Origin: Ophiura sarsii
Taxonomy: Eukaryota; Echinodermata; Ophiuroidea; Amphilepidida; Ophiuridae
Assembly: GCA_035610835.1 (NCBI GenBank)
Contig: CM069455.1
Span: forward strand, 49,758,955-49,822,954
Length of the DNA stretch: 64,000 nt
Direction of reading: 5' to 3'
Shown piece by piece: positions 23,730 to 35,900 of this stretch. The notes under the pieces are model-generated. The model was not told the DNA's origin and made no database searches. It worked only from the letters and a program-made list of their open reading frames with translations. Every line of letters starts with the position of its first letter. Positions within the stretch are counted from its first letter, which is position 1. Position numbers and translations under genes: made by a program.

Positions 23730-24168
23730 AAATGCTCACAAAAAGTATCGAAACACTTATAAATGATCCAATATATAATGGCTCGAAAGGGCACGCATTC
23801 ATCGAAGCAAATAATCAAGTGCATAATTTTGTTGTGCGTATTTTGACACCTCGATCGATGAGATACGATGTTGCGGAGCGGAGTTGTTGTCATTCCAATG
23901 GTCATCCTATAGAAAGAGGTTTGCATTACTGTTTAGAATGATCAGATTCGTGCTTTTCAATAGGGATGAGTGTCACTTTTGAAACTGGACCAACTATCAT
24001 TGAAATGACAATAACTCCGCTCCGCAACATCGTATCTCAACGATCGTGGTGTCAAAATACGCAGAACAAAATTATGTACTTGGTTATTTGCTTTGATTAA
24101 TGCGTATCCTTTCGAGCCGTTATATATTGGATCATTTCTAAGTGTTTCGATACTTTTTGTGAGCAGTT
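23730..24168. mobile_element. Palindromic TA-flanked MITE (439 bp)
   Basis: The left end (AAATGCTCACAAAAAGTATC) and right end are inverted copies. The arms extend through TGATCCAATATATAA and the GTTGCGGAGCGGAGTTGTTG block, so almost the whole element folds on itself. TA lies at both sides (23728-23729 and 24169-24170). Its ends (..CTGCTCACAAAAAGT) match those of the element at 35628-36207. Confidence 0.88.
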
Positions 24169-25050
24169 TATTAATGCTACATATCTGGGCGCTAAACTTC
24201 CATGGCACGGATTTCCTCTAAGAGAACTAACTCGCAGAACGCCTTTCATGTGTTCATTTTAATCTGAACTAGAACACATTCGGGGCGTATCGGTCACTGT
24301 GCGGGAGCAATCACTGTATTACTAGTGGACTAAAGGGAGCCCTCCGTTGATCATATCAATAGATAGGGGGGTGGGGTACCGCGCCATTTTGTCTCGAAGC
24401 AATGGTTATGACGTCATATTTTTGTCGATTTTTAGAACTCTTGCATTGGATTTACGTGCAAAAAATATGCCCTTGGCATCATACTTTCCCAGGTGGGCAG
24501 TTCATTTTAAATTTCAGTATGTTCTAAAATGGATGGTTTTCTAAACACTTCGAGAAAGAAAATCGAACTGCCCACCTCTGAATTGCCAAAAAAATGCTTT
24601 AAACAAGTCCACTTTTTGTGCCTTGCCTTGGAATGTAGAATTACTAGCGCATTAACCCATGACCCCGGTGCATGTTCGCTGTGTATGACAGATCGTAACA
24701 TGAATAATGCAACACGTTTCAGTCGAGCAATGATTGGGTAAGGGTATAGACTTACTGGGTTGATGTGTGGTAGAGCATGACATTGTATTCAGTGAGATCA
24801 TTTGCATACTTGGGACATTCTACACCATACCGCTACCAATGTTTTTGGACCGTATGATAAATGACGGCATTCCAAAATATCAACGTTTTTTACCTTTCTT
24901 TCAAAAAAAAGGAGTATAATCACATTACAAACACATTTTGTGCGAGAGAAACACAAATTTTGCAAAAATGGCACAATAAAAATCCGTTCGTTATAAATAA
25001 ATGGATGGATATGGCTAAATAATAAAACTATCACAATTATTATACTCATC
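24169..25050. other. Non-coding stretch
   Basis: No domain-bearing frame. 24347-24544 and 24529-24741 are open but unrecognised. Confidence 0.35.
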
Positions 25051-25112
25051 GGTCTGTGGCGTGCGTACGCGTGTCGTTGGCAATCCGCAATCACGGGTTC
25101 GATTCCCGGAAA
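25051..25112 (+). ncRNA. tRNA-like sequence with A and B boxes
   Basis: TGTGGCGTGCGTACGCG resembles a D arm and CGGGTTCGATTCCCG is a perfect T arm (25094-25108). The anticodon arm is weak and the acceptor stem is not clear. A tRNA-derived SINE head or tRNA pseudogene is most likely. Confidence 0.55.
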
Positions 25113-25225
25113 TTGCTTGTCCTTTTATTTTTCTATCTTTTAAACTTGGTGGATTAATGTAACATCATTGTTTTGTCAATTTTTATAAATTATTTCACAT
25201 ACTCCTATGTGAACTCGGTCTTATG

Positions 25226-25873
25226 CCGAGTTCACATATGAGTATACTATTCGGGTATACGGTGCACGTTTTGCATGGCACGCGTATAGCTTAAATCGAA
25301 ACAATGTAATTTCATAATACCGGGTCACATAAAACGGCACTATTCGAAAAGGCCGTATACCTGCGTATAGTGTAGTATAGTATAGTATACCGGGAATCGT
25401 GCGTGTTCGATTTTCGTGCACCGTATACCGTCCTGTTTGGATGTGGCGGGCTGCAATTCGTGTGTACAGGCGTTCCGAATTTCCCCTATCACGATTTATA
25501 AACAATTTATTGCGTAGAATAGGGTAAGTTAGAACAATAGGACGCCTTTGTACTATACTTTTTCAGAATCCTTGTGCTCAGCCGAACAATTTGGTGTGCC
25601 ATTTGAATTTTTGGCCCAGTATGGCGGCCATTTTGGAATTTTTGCTATAAAAGAACGTTCCCGTCACTTTTGAGAAATGCATGGGACCCCATTTTCTTTT
25701 AAAATGGTTCTAGTTGACAAGTTCACTAAGAAACTAAGGTAAGGACTCTACTACGAGTAGGGCTCGCGTGCTACCCTATGTGACTCGCCGTGCCCGTATA
25801 GCGTATAGCGAATACCGAATAGCGTATACCGAATAGCGAATAGTGAATAGCGTATACCCCTATGTGAACCCAG
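25226..25873. mobile_element. Inverted-repeat element with a minisatellite end
   Basis: CCGAGTTCACATATGAGTAT at the left and ATACCCCTATGTGAACCCAG at the right are inverted copies. A further copy of the end lies at 25199-25218, forming a near-perfect hairpin with 25226-25246. 25795-25857 is a short array of CGAATAGCGTATA-like units. 25550-25755 inside it is a copy of one arm of the foldback element at 57775-58654. Confidence 0.65.
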
Positions 25874-26193
25874 CCTAAAGGGTAGCCAAATATATTTGCG
25901 AGCTCTGCTCTGATTTTGGTCAGCCCACCAATGTATGTACTTAAAATTATTGTATATTATTGTTAGTAAACAAAACTGAAACCAAAAACTGAAACTTACA
26001 TCATTCTCTCGATTGGTAAATGACTTCACAAATCAGGTTTACTCCTACAACGTTATGGTCAGCGGACTGTTCCCGTGAACACCCCTCCTACTCAAAGGGA
26101 CAAGGTCACTGTACGAGTTGCAATCTGTTGCCCATTTTTCAACGGACATTTAGTCCCAAATGTTGGCATTTTGTAGAGTTTATCATCTTTCCC

Positions 26194-26578
26194 ATGTGAT
26201 ACGATCTGTCAAAACCCGTCTGATGTCGCAAAATTTGAACTAGAGATTATGGGCAAAATATGTTTTGGTCATAAGATTTTTAGAAAATTTATTTCCAATA
26301 CTTTGCGTTATCTTTTATGAAAATTCCCCTTCAAAAACTTACATAAATCACTTTTCTAATTAACCACATGCTATTCTATTTCTATACCAAGTCTTTTGGG
26401 CCAGTTTTCATGACTTTTTATGACTTCGCAATCATTCACTCATAACCTTTGTTTTTTTGTAGTGATCGTAGAAAAATGATAGAAACAGTTCCGATAGCAC
26501 GGTTTCGGCCATTTTATGATATAAATCTCCAATATGAAGAATCCACCATTTAGCGGGTTTTCACAGATCGCATCACAT
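26194..26578. mobile_element. Dispersed inverted-repeat element, copy 2
   Basis: Same family as 1650-2026: ATGTGATACGATCTGTCAAA at the left, inverse at the right, and shared CTTCAAAAACTTAC and TAGTGATCGTAGAAAAAT inside. Confidence 0.8.
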
Positions 26579-26720
26579 ATCATAAAGTGGTATCAGTCTT
26601 CGTTTTACTTGTCAATGAAAAAATTATGCCAAAAATATCTCTTGTACTTTGCGATTGGGAGAGAAATTGCAGCCGACTCTTTGACAGAACTTGGGAATAG
26701 GCAAGTTCAATTTATGTAAC

Positions 26721-27369
26721 AACCAAGAGAAGAAAAGAGGAGCTTCCCAGAAACCATTGTGGCTGGTCGCATTACTATGTCTAATCAAACGTGCACTCTC
26801 ATAATTTAGTACATGGTTCCCATTCCTGGTTCAGAATAAACTGGGTAAACATGAATCGTTAGTAAAATAAAACACACCATTCCAAAGTTCTAGTTCTGCT
26901 CTATCAATTTATGTTATTTTGTTCACTAACGATTCATGTTATAGAGGGAAATATCACTTTTAAAAGCTCCAAAACATAAATATATAATGCATTGTGGGAA
27001 GGTTATGATTTCTGTCCGGTCCAAAATCCGATAGCTTTTAATACTGCACCAGTGTGGGCACCCGTGTGTGAAATACACTTTTGAAATGCCCGCTTTGTTA
27101 AGCATATCATGCGTGTATGCTCCATAAAGATGGATCGATTACCAATCCTTTGCGAGTATTTCTGTACATGTGGATACATTCAACTAGCTGATTCAAATGA
27201 TGACAATAGCCGATCGAAAAGTATGGCCAGCAAGAAAAGGTCCTTCCCACAATGCATTATGCTTTAATGCCTCTAAATTTGTCAACAGCAGTAGTGTAAG
27301 TTAATAAGACATGGTAATTTGATCGGACACACTGGTTTCTGGGAAGATACCGATATCTTCTCTTGTAAC
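26721..27369. mobile_element. Inverted-repeat element (~650 bp)
   Basis: CAAGAGAAG...CTTCCCAGAAACCA at the left is inverted at 27330-27369 (TGGTTTCTGGGAAG...CTTCTCTTG). Inside, AACATGAATCGTTAGTAAAA (26847-26866) is again inverted at about 26915-26940. No coding capacity. Confidence 0.6.
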
Positions 27370-27389
27370 AACCCGACCTAGAGGAAATT

Positions 27390-27800
27390 CTTTTTAAATA
27401 CACCTAGCACCAAAAGTCCCGGACCAGGTGCTTTGAGGTTGGTCAATTCAAAATAGATAATCGGTACCAAAAATCCGAGATACACCTTTGTCTTTGAAGA
27501 AATTTGCTCATTTAGTGTAACTAGCTATGAAGAATGAAAGTCTTTGCTATCTTTACACACGCATTTTCAGTGCGTGATCACTCTCAAATCAATGATTTCC
27601 TATACCTAGTGCACGGTCATTGAAACCGCCATAACTTAATAAGTATCCATAAGATTTTGTTGAATGAGATATCAAACTGCGGAGAAGAAATTTGCTCATT
27701 TAATGTATCTCAGATTTTTAGTACCAATTACCTATTTTGAATTAGCCAACCTCAAAGCACCTGGTCCGGGACAGTTGTTGCTAGGTGTACTTGGGTACAC
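27390..27800. mobile_element. Inverted-repeat element with ~110-bp arms
   Basis: ACACCTAGCA, CCCGGACCAGGTGCTTTGAG and CAATTCAAAATAG at the left recur inverted at 27696-27800. The arms continue through AAATTTGCTCATTTA. Non-coding. Confidence 0.7.
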
Positions 27801-28269
27801 ATCAATGTATATTTGTTCAAAAAAGTTCGAAAATTCAATCAAAATTTGCGTTGCATATCAATGGAAACTCGATACCAAAATGGGTAGCAATTACTGGTGT
27901 CGGAGCGCAGCCACTTGCTTGAGAATATGGGGCAGTCTCGGGCGGAATGCCACAATCACTACTTTGTCCTCGAGTCGGAGCATCACAGCAACAACAAAAA
28001 TTGTTTAACAGTCGAGCAAACCCCTAGTTAAACAACTTTTGCATATTTCAAGCAGGGTACTTTAACCACTTTCAGCAAACAAAATAACCCGTCCTGCTTG
28101 CATGAGTCAAGTTTAATAGTTACGTTCGAGAAGTTGGTGAAATGTATTCGAATGGATACACTACCGACACTGATACTAAACCGATACAGATACTAAACCG
28201 ATACTGATACTACGGCAGTTTCCAAGTTTTAAACAGTTTGTACAGCACGTACAGTGTAGTTGTCAATGT

Positions 28270-28347
28270 ATCGTCGCTGTTCCGACATAACGACACATCA
28301 CAACAGAATTAAGTAAAGTGATGTCGTTATGTCTGAACAGCGACGAT
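28270..28347. repeat. Strong short hairpin
   Basis: ATCGTCGCTGTTC and GACATAACGACA at the left pair with TGTCGTTATGTC and GAACAGCGACGAT at the right, giving about 25-30 bp of near-perfect stem around a short loop. Confidence 0.75.
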
Positions 28348-28664
28348 TCATCGAACCGATGAGCCGTTCTTTAGCACGAAATAGTGGTGAAGTTGGCACA
28401 TTTTAAATGACTTCCAAATTCTCATGCAGGTGACCAAGCAAAGCACCAAGCGATCGCTGCATGAAAAAGGAACACTTCAGCTTTTCATTGATATGAAACA
28501 ATACAAATATATCATGAAATATTCTAAAGATTATTGATGGGGGAAAACAAATTTCGGACCTTTTTCAGCAGTTTATGAAATATGAAAATGAACACAACAT
28601 AAAGCCTGCTACCAATAAATAGCCTGCTATGAAGTAGATAACATACCTCTAGAGCATTTGCAAA

Positions 28665-28934
28665 TGAAGAACTTTGTTGCAAAAGGGCCACCAGACCACC
28701 CCGACATGTTACTAATTTTGCATTTTGTATTGACCGGTCCATGGAATTAATCAAATTATTGTATGGCCGTGTTCATTACCGTTTCCATGACTTGGATTAG
28801 TGCATCCATGCACGCCAATGGAGGCACCAACCAATACAAGCCAAATTCCACATAATTAATAGCCATCCATTCAATAATGCAAAATTAGTAAAAAGGCAGA
28901 AGTGGATGTAGGCCCTTTGCAAAACGGCTCTTCA
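28665..28934. mobile_element. MITE family with TGAAGAGC ends, copy A
   Basis: TGAAGAACTTTGTTGCAAAA and its inverse bound 270 bp. The same family occurs at 50717-50994 and 61285-61513. Shared inner blocks are TTGGCGTGCATGGATGCA and TGGTCTGGTGGCCC. Confidence 0.85.
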
Positions 28935-29327
28935 AATACAAAACTCCAAATTGTAATGAACAAAGGAGCTATATGGGCAAAAACAAGGTCCAAGTCTTCA
29001 TTGCAACATTTATTCATTTTTCTCATCAAAACCATATGATAAATAAAGTCATTTGAAATATAATCTATAATAAATATTTGTCCCGTCTATATTTATTATG
29101 AAACTGGCATTCATTCAAAATGTGTAGCATCTAGTCACTTCTTGGATCCTTTGTCGGATGGTTATTCACTAATTGTCCACACATTCTCCACATTCCTATG
29201 TTTGGAAAACAGATGTATAATTGCGCATGTGTATACTGCAGGGTATGACTAGTAATGTGCGCGAATGCTGGAGAATGGGCTGCCAGATTTTGTATAATTA
29301 TTGTGTAGACATTCTCAGCATCTTTAA

Positions 29328-29556
29328 CACTTTCCACGCGGCTATGAGATTTACCGTATACAAAAAAGATTTCAGAAACCTTTCCCAATTTTCGAAGTCG
29401 ATCTCAAGGATTACCGACCCAATACTAGGCATGTTTGTACTTATGTCAATGCATTTCTCACGAAGATTCCAAATAATATGGTAATGAAATTCCATAATTT
29501 TGACATTTTGTAACACTTTGGAATGTCGTCTGCAGCTGCTTGCCGCGTGGAAAGTG
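29328..29556. mobile_element. TTAA-type MITE in the putative 3' UTR
   Basis: CACTTTCCACGCGGC at the left is inverted as GCCGCGTGGAAAGTG at the right. The left flank is TTAA (29324-29327); the right flank is TAAA. A relative with TTAA on both sides is at 45240-45389. It lies between the gene's stop codon and the nearest AATAAA signal. Confidence 0.75.
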
Positions 29557-29838
29557 TAAAAGCTTCTTGGATCCAAATGGAAGACTGTAAGAGTACAATG
29601 CACGACGAAGAATGCTGGAGTATGGGATGTGCGATTCTGTACAGCTACTGCATTTTAAAGATGATTAGTCATTCAATGTCGACACATTCCCAGCATCTCT
29701 ACGTTTCCTGGTCAGAGGTTGCCAACTAATAAATAATAAGTACTTTAACGCAAGTTATTAGAGTGAATTAATAATATCGCGCAATACAGACAATGTCCAC
29801 TCATATTATCGGCATCTCTACGATTCTTGGAATCCCGA

Positions 29839-29927
29839 CTATAGACAGATGTATTGCGAGTTGGTGTAGTAACAGGCCTGGCCGCTTGCACAAGGGTTAC
29901 TGGAACATGGGTTGCCATCGACGACAT
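29839..29927 (-). CDS. Terminal exon: truncated EGF motif and stop
   Basis: An 89-nt coding part follows the acceptor TCTATCTTTCAG. It reads DVVDGNPCSSNPCASGQAC and YTNSQYICL, then TAG (29839-29841). Only the first four EGF cysteines are present; C5, the GYSG turn and C6 are missing. This may be the true C-terminus, a stop gained by mutation, or an exon whose further splicing I misread. Candidate AATAAA signals on this strand lie at 29092-29097 and 29009-29014, about 750-830 nt downstream. Confidence 0.65.
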
Positions 29928-32900
29928 CTGAAAGATAGAGATTCAGAGAATTAGGGAAAGGTGCATTGTAGCAGTGTTCTGGTAAGTAAACACAATCTTG
30001 GTCGACCACTAGTATCATCATGATCATCATTAGAAGGGGGAAAGTTATAATCCGAGACCATTATTACCGAATTACTTCAGTAATAATCGTCTCGGGTTAT
30101 GACTGACCATGGGAGCAAATGTGACCAATCACCTCCAAGGGTATGTCTTGCCTCGTTTGGAAAATATGTTTTTTGGACAAATTTGCGTGAACGAAATTAA
30201 GACCGTAACAATACACTGGTCTCAAATCTTGTCCCTCTTGCTATCGTGGCAAGACTATACCCACAGGACCACAGAAGCTCTATGTACGTGTGCACCAGAA
30301 TTACGAGCGCTAATTTATACAAGTCTATACAGAGAATCTCAAGTGGACGAAATAGATAAGCAGCATTCTAGCAGAACCTATGACAAGGAAAACGCTATTA
30401 AATCCATGCAAGGATCGTGCAAAGGATAAGCCGAAAATTTGAATTGAATAAATAATAAAGACTACTTTTAACTGGCATGAAAGAAATCAAAGACTTGCGA
30501 ATTCACTTGTGTGGCAAAGTTTACCCACCGGTCCACGGAAGCCTTATTTAAATACGTAACGTCTCACTTAATAGGTACCAAGTCTGTTAATTTTATTCAT
30601 ACAGTTGTCGGTTATTTATTGGAATTTCTCATATTCTACTTTTAGAAACTATTGATCAAATTTATTGCAATTTGTCTCAGCGAGGCGTTCATTTCACACG
30701 TACATACGTGCTAAAATTGACATGGAATTACATCATTGACAAACTGCAAGTGTCAAGTGAATAAACTCAATTCAGCTGCCATTTCATGACAATTTTCTTG
30801 CACCATTTCATCACAACTATATTGTTTATTATAAATTATACACTACTCCATCGAGGCCAACCTTGCTGCAGTCACGTCAGCAAAGGGTGCAGTTGTCTCA
30901 AAGAAAAGTCGAGAACTGAATACCAACAAACGGAGCTTTTTGAAAGCTTCAAAATGACACATTTGTTTAAAGATTTTCAATGCCTAATTCCGTCAATATC
31001 TAAAAATGCATTTTACCGACAACACTACTAAAAGTATACACATTATAATAAGGGATGCATAATGATACAGTAGAATAATATTTGCAGAACATGATTTAGA
31101 CATCAGTGCCAACCAGCATGAAGCACAAGGCTTGGAAAAATGGGCCAATTGGGAAGCTCCATTAAGGGAAATTTGGGCATTGCAGGAAATTTTGCTCGTC
31201 CATATAAAGACTTATACAAGATAGTGGGTAATTTTGCATTTTGGAGGGCAATTTGAGATAGCTTGCCGGAAAATCAACATTTTTCCAGGCCTGCTTCATG
31301 CAAAGGTTTGGGTTTTTTTAAAGAATAATTATTGACCAAAATATGATCAGTGGTAATTTTGACTGAGAAATCGATGTTAATCTCTAGTAACTTGACCCTT
31401 GATCCAAAATTCTTACCATTGCCCTCCTGCACTATGACATCAAACGAACAAATCGCCTCGTTTCCGGCCAGATCACGGAACGTATAAGTCACCGCGGTCG
31501 TACCAATGAGGAATTCAGATCCTGGTGCGCGAGATCTGGCGACATTGGGGGCCACTCCAGAATTATCGGTGGCGATCGGTTCATTCCAGTTGACGAGGGC
31601 GCTGGTCGCTCCGGAAGAGGCGGTTACTGTCGGGCTGGCGGGACATTGTTCAATGATGGGTGGGGTATTATCAGCTGGGGCAACAGTCCCTCCTACGATA
31701 CAATGGATATAAACATGAATAGATTTGAAAGTACATGTAACCTTTTGGAATCTTTTTTCCCAAGTGCTTTATTTGTTCCCATAGCGACAATCAGAGTGCG
31801 ATGGCCCTGTTAAACATTTCTGTTGTAGCCTAATAAATAATGTATCCCAACAAAGTACACATTTAATGCATGCATTTTTATACCCCTGCACTGACAAACA
31901 ACTTTCTCAACCAGAGCAATATGACAACAGGTGGATAAGCGTCAAAGCTGTACGCACAGCACGAGGGAGTCTAGGTGCGAAACTTAATCGCGTAGCTGCT
32001 GGCTGAACAAACAATGGACTCTCTGAACCGACCTGACCACGCGAATATAGACTTTAAAAATGATAGAGTGCTCCAAATAACAGATATACTTACTGGAGAC
32101 AGTAACGCTGAACAAGCAAGTCGCAGAGTTGCCTGCCTCATCCTCGAATCTATAGGAAACCGTGGTAGTACCAGAGAAGAGATCGCCGGGAGCGTGGGAT
32201 TGAGACTGGAGCGAGGGCGCTACACCAGAGTTATCCGTAGCGGTAGGTGTTGTCCAGGTAACTGCAGTAGATGTTGAGCCAGCGGGAGCCGATACGCTTA
32301 TTCCGTTGGGACAGCCGGAGATCACGGGAGAGATGCTATCAACAGAGCCACCTAAATGAACAAAAACAAACACGGAAGTCCATATTTACTGATATAATTT
32401 AAAATGGCGACATAAACTCCAGATGAGAGCATAGAGGACAAAAGGTATAACATTGGTGGGTTGCAGTGGATTTTAAAATGTTCAACCCCTCATGAACAAT
32501 GATGAATAAAGCTAACACAATAATGACGAAGAGAAAGAAACGAAAGGGGATGCTTGGCCAATGCCTCTGTATCCAAACAAAGGCCAGATTAACGCAATCG
32601 TCAGACGACAAGGATATATAATCATATAAACACTTCAAAAGAAGTAAGTTCCCCTTTAGGGTTTCCCTTATATTTTCAAAAATATACATTGGGTTGAAAT
32701 GGGTTTTCTGTCAAATTGTTACGAGGTTCATACCAATACTTAACCAAAATTTCAAATCAACGGGTTCTGTCATGCTTGAGTGAGCTTGTCTTGAATGACA
32801 GAATGTCACATTTGAAAAGTTGTTAAAATAATGTTTAGTAGTGTGTGTATCCACCACGTTGGTGTATCAATTGACGACATCGATTTCTCATAGTGTTGAT

Positions 32901-35900
32901 AGGCGCGCTACTCGATATGGAAGTCCAACTCTTGTTGTACCAGAATTTTAGCAACTTTTGAAATGGGACATTCCGTCATTCAATACGTGCTCGCTCGAGC
33001 ATGACAACCTGTTGATTTGAAATTTTGGTCAAGTATTGGTATGAAGCCCATAATCATTTGACTGAAAACTCCATTTCATTCCAATGTATTGTTTTGGAAA
33101 TATAAGGGAACCCCTAAAGGGGAACTTACTTCTTTTGAAGTGTTTATAATTATATATATTCTATTAAATATTAATTTAATTTAAGTGTCCAAGAACTTCT
33201 TTTGCCGAGTGTATAATGCACACTTGTATGCTTGCGGGACACCTCCTTTGAATATAGATCAGGGTTTCTAACTGGGTTCTCCCCGTATAGTGTTTTTACG
33301 GCTACGGTCAAAAACCTGGATACAAGCGAATATTGAAGTTTGGTTGAATTTGGGGACAATTTCCTATTTAATATAATAATAAACCATACTTTAAAGCGCC
33401 TTACGTAAACACCTCCAGGCGCTGTACATAGATTAAATGATAAAACTTACGGTACATATAAAACCCATCATAAAAACAGTTAAAATACCAATATTAAATT
33501 AACAATAAATAAATAAATAAATACGAATGAAACATGATAAAAACCCTGCAGAATATAATACACTGCAAGCAAATTACAGTATTTCAGAAGAGAATGCAAG
33601 TGAAACATGATAAAAGCCTGCAGGATATAATACAGCGCAAGCAAATTACAGGTTTTTCAGAAAAGATGTCAGACTTCAGGCAATGTCAGGCAGGTTAAAA
33701 AATGTGCGTCTTCGGCTTTAACACAGGTTAAAAAGGGGTGCGTTTGTGAGCTATTAAGCAGAAATCTGATGACAAGATATTTGGTTGCTGCTTTATGCCA
33801 TTTCATCACATTACCCATTGTCACAAAATACAAATTCATTTGACAAAAACTACCAACAATTGGGTCATCAGCAGGGAGTCAATAATTATGGGAGAAGTAA
33901 CTCCCCAGACAAAACCCAGATTCCCTTGACCTGAATAGTTGGTCGCACTGGTCTAGGCGGCGCTCTAGCATTGCCAAAGTAACCAGAGGACGTTAGAAAT
34001 GTTTGACTAAATTTAGCGATTTTTAACGTCATCACGAATTACCTTGATCTGTTGATGCGAAAATGAAATCCCAGGGCCTAATTAATAAGTGATGGGTGAT
34101 GGGCAGGTTGATCGATTTACCCTTTCTGTCGATACTGGTACACGTGATATCAGTGAGATTCGAGAACGCTTGCATGTCGCAATATGTCGCAATATGTAAA
34201 GGTGCTTTATTAATGATCATTTTTTGTATGCATTTATGTATGGCGCGAAATGCCGCAGTGTAATTGAATGCGTGACGCTTGCGTATGCCTAAATCACGCT
34301 TATACGCTTCTATTACTTTTGCACGCGGATAGATAAAAAAAAAGATTATTTCTCGCAAATTTGGAACTGATTGAACTATAGTGTGATATGTGATAAAACT
34401 TAATATCAGGTTCCAAACTAAGAGGGATGGGAAGAATAGTGCGATGAAACTGCGAAGGAAGTACGATTTCCGACCAAATTCTGGTACAACTAGAATATGC
34501 TCAGATGTCGGAGCAGTAAAGTAAGGCGAGCAAAGTATAGATATGGAATACTAACCAGAAATAGTGACCGTAAATAAACAAGTAGCCTCGTTGCCCGAGG
34601 GATCGCTGAATGTGTAGCGCACTTGGAATGGTGCCATATCGCGGCTGACAAACGACTGCGGTTCCGCGTAGTTAGATTCCGTCAATGTCACCACTCCAGA
34701 GTTATCGGTAGCCGTTGGAACCGTCCATTCTATGAGATTGAAGTCTGATGAGGCTTCAGTGTTGATATCCGATGGACAGCCGCTGATTACTGGAGGGGTG
34801 AAGTCATTGCCATTGCTACCACCACCTGGATTGGAATCAAAATAGATATAAATGTTAACTGAGAACTGCCTGCTGATTGGTCAGAGAGATGGACACATCA
34901 TTGGTTTCACCAATTCGTGACATTGTTGGAATGAGCGAATAGGCCTAGTCAAGTCATCCCAGCAGACAAGAGGGTATAGAATAGGAATTTCGGCCCCTAG
35001 AGCGTACGCCGTCAGACGATTGGACAGGGATGGCGGCATATTCCTTCTCCGATTTCACTGCTCCCAAGAGTATTTCACTGCTCCCAAGAGTAGTGGAGAA
35101 GATCACTCTATAGTTATGTTTCATTTTTCTCGTAGCTCCCTTTTGGTCAAAACATGTGGTTTTGAGGCTTCTTCCTCCACTGCCACACTGGCTCAGACAT
35201 CAATGTCAGGAAAAGTCTTTTAAAAGAGAACTGCGATAAACTGGTTGAAGGTCACATGGAAACAAGCTATGGCTTTTGCAGGAGGAGAGTCCAGTCTTCA
35301 GTGGAGAAAATACCACCAGCTATTGCCACTCGCTACTGCCACCAATACTATGATTTACATAGGTATTCCGAAGATCGGTGAAAAAATAAATTGTAACCAT
35401 GACATTGTCAATGCCGTTTTCGTATTACTTTGGGTCGCACGATAACCCAAGAAAGACTCGCAGGAATCTTATTTGCGTTGGGGTCCATTGAAAACACCAG
35501 GACCGATTGCGAAACCAACTGCAATATGAGCGAACACTCTATCGCTCTTTATTTTGACAAAATGAAGCAAGTCCTTTGCCACTTCATCAATATTTTGTTC
35601 AATGTGTGTAAACATTGACTTGGTGTAAACTGCTCACAAAAAGTTAGGAAACTTTTTTTAATCAAGTCACAAATCAAATGTGCCAAAATTAGCAATTTTG
35701 TGTTACGTGTGAACAAACAAATTGACACGTAATGAAAACAAGCAAGACAACATCTTAATGTTAAAACGTTTACCGTGTCTTAGACAAATTTACAAGTTGT
35801 AGGCCTAAACCTTCCACTTACCTTCATGACCTTTCACCTGTTAACCCAGTCTTGCAAATACCCAAAAAATGGTTTTCTAAAGAGATCAGGGTTAACTTGT

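Noticed and set aside
30109..30429. 106-codon plus-strand frame as a gene in the last intron
   Set aside because: No domain, no clear start context and no neighbouring exon; left as unrecognised.
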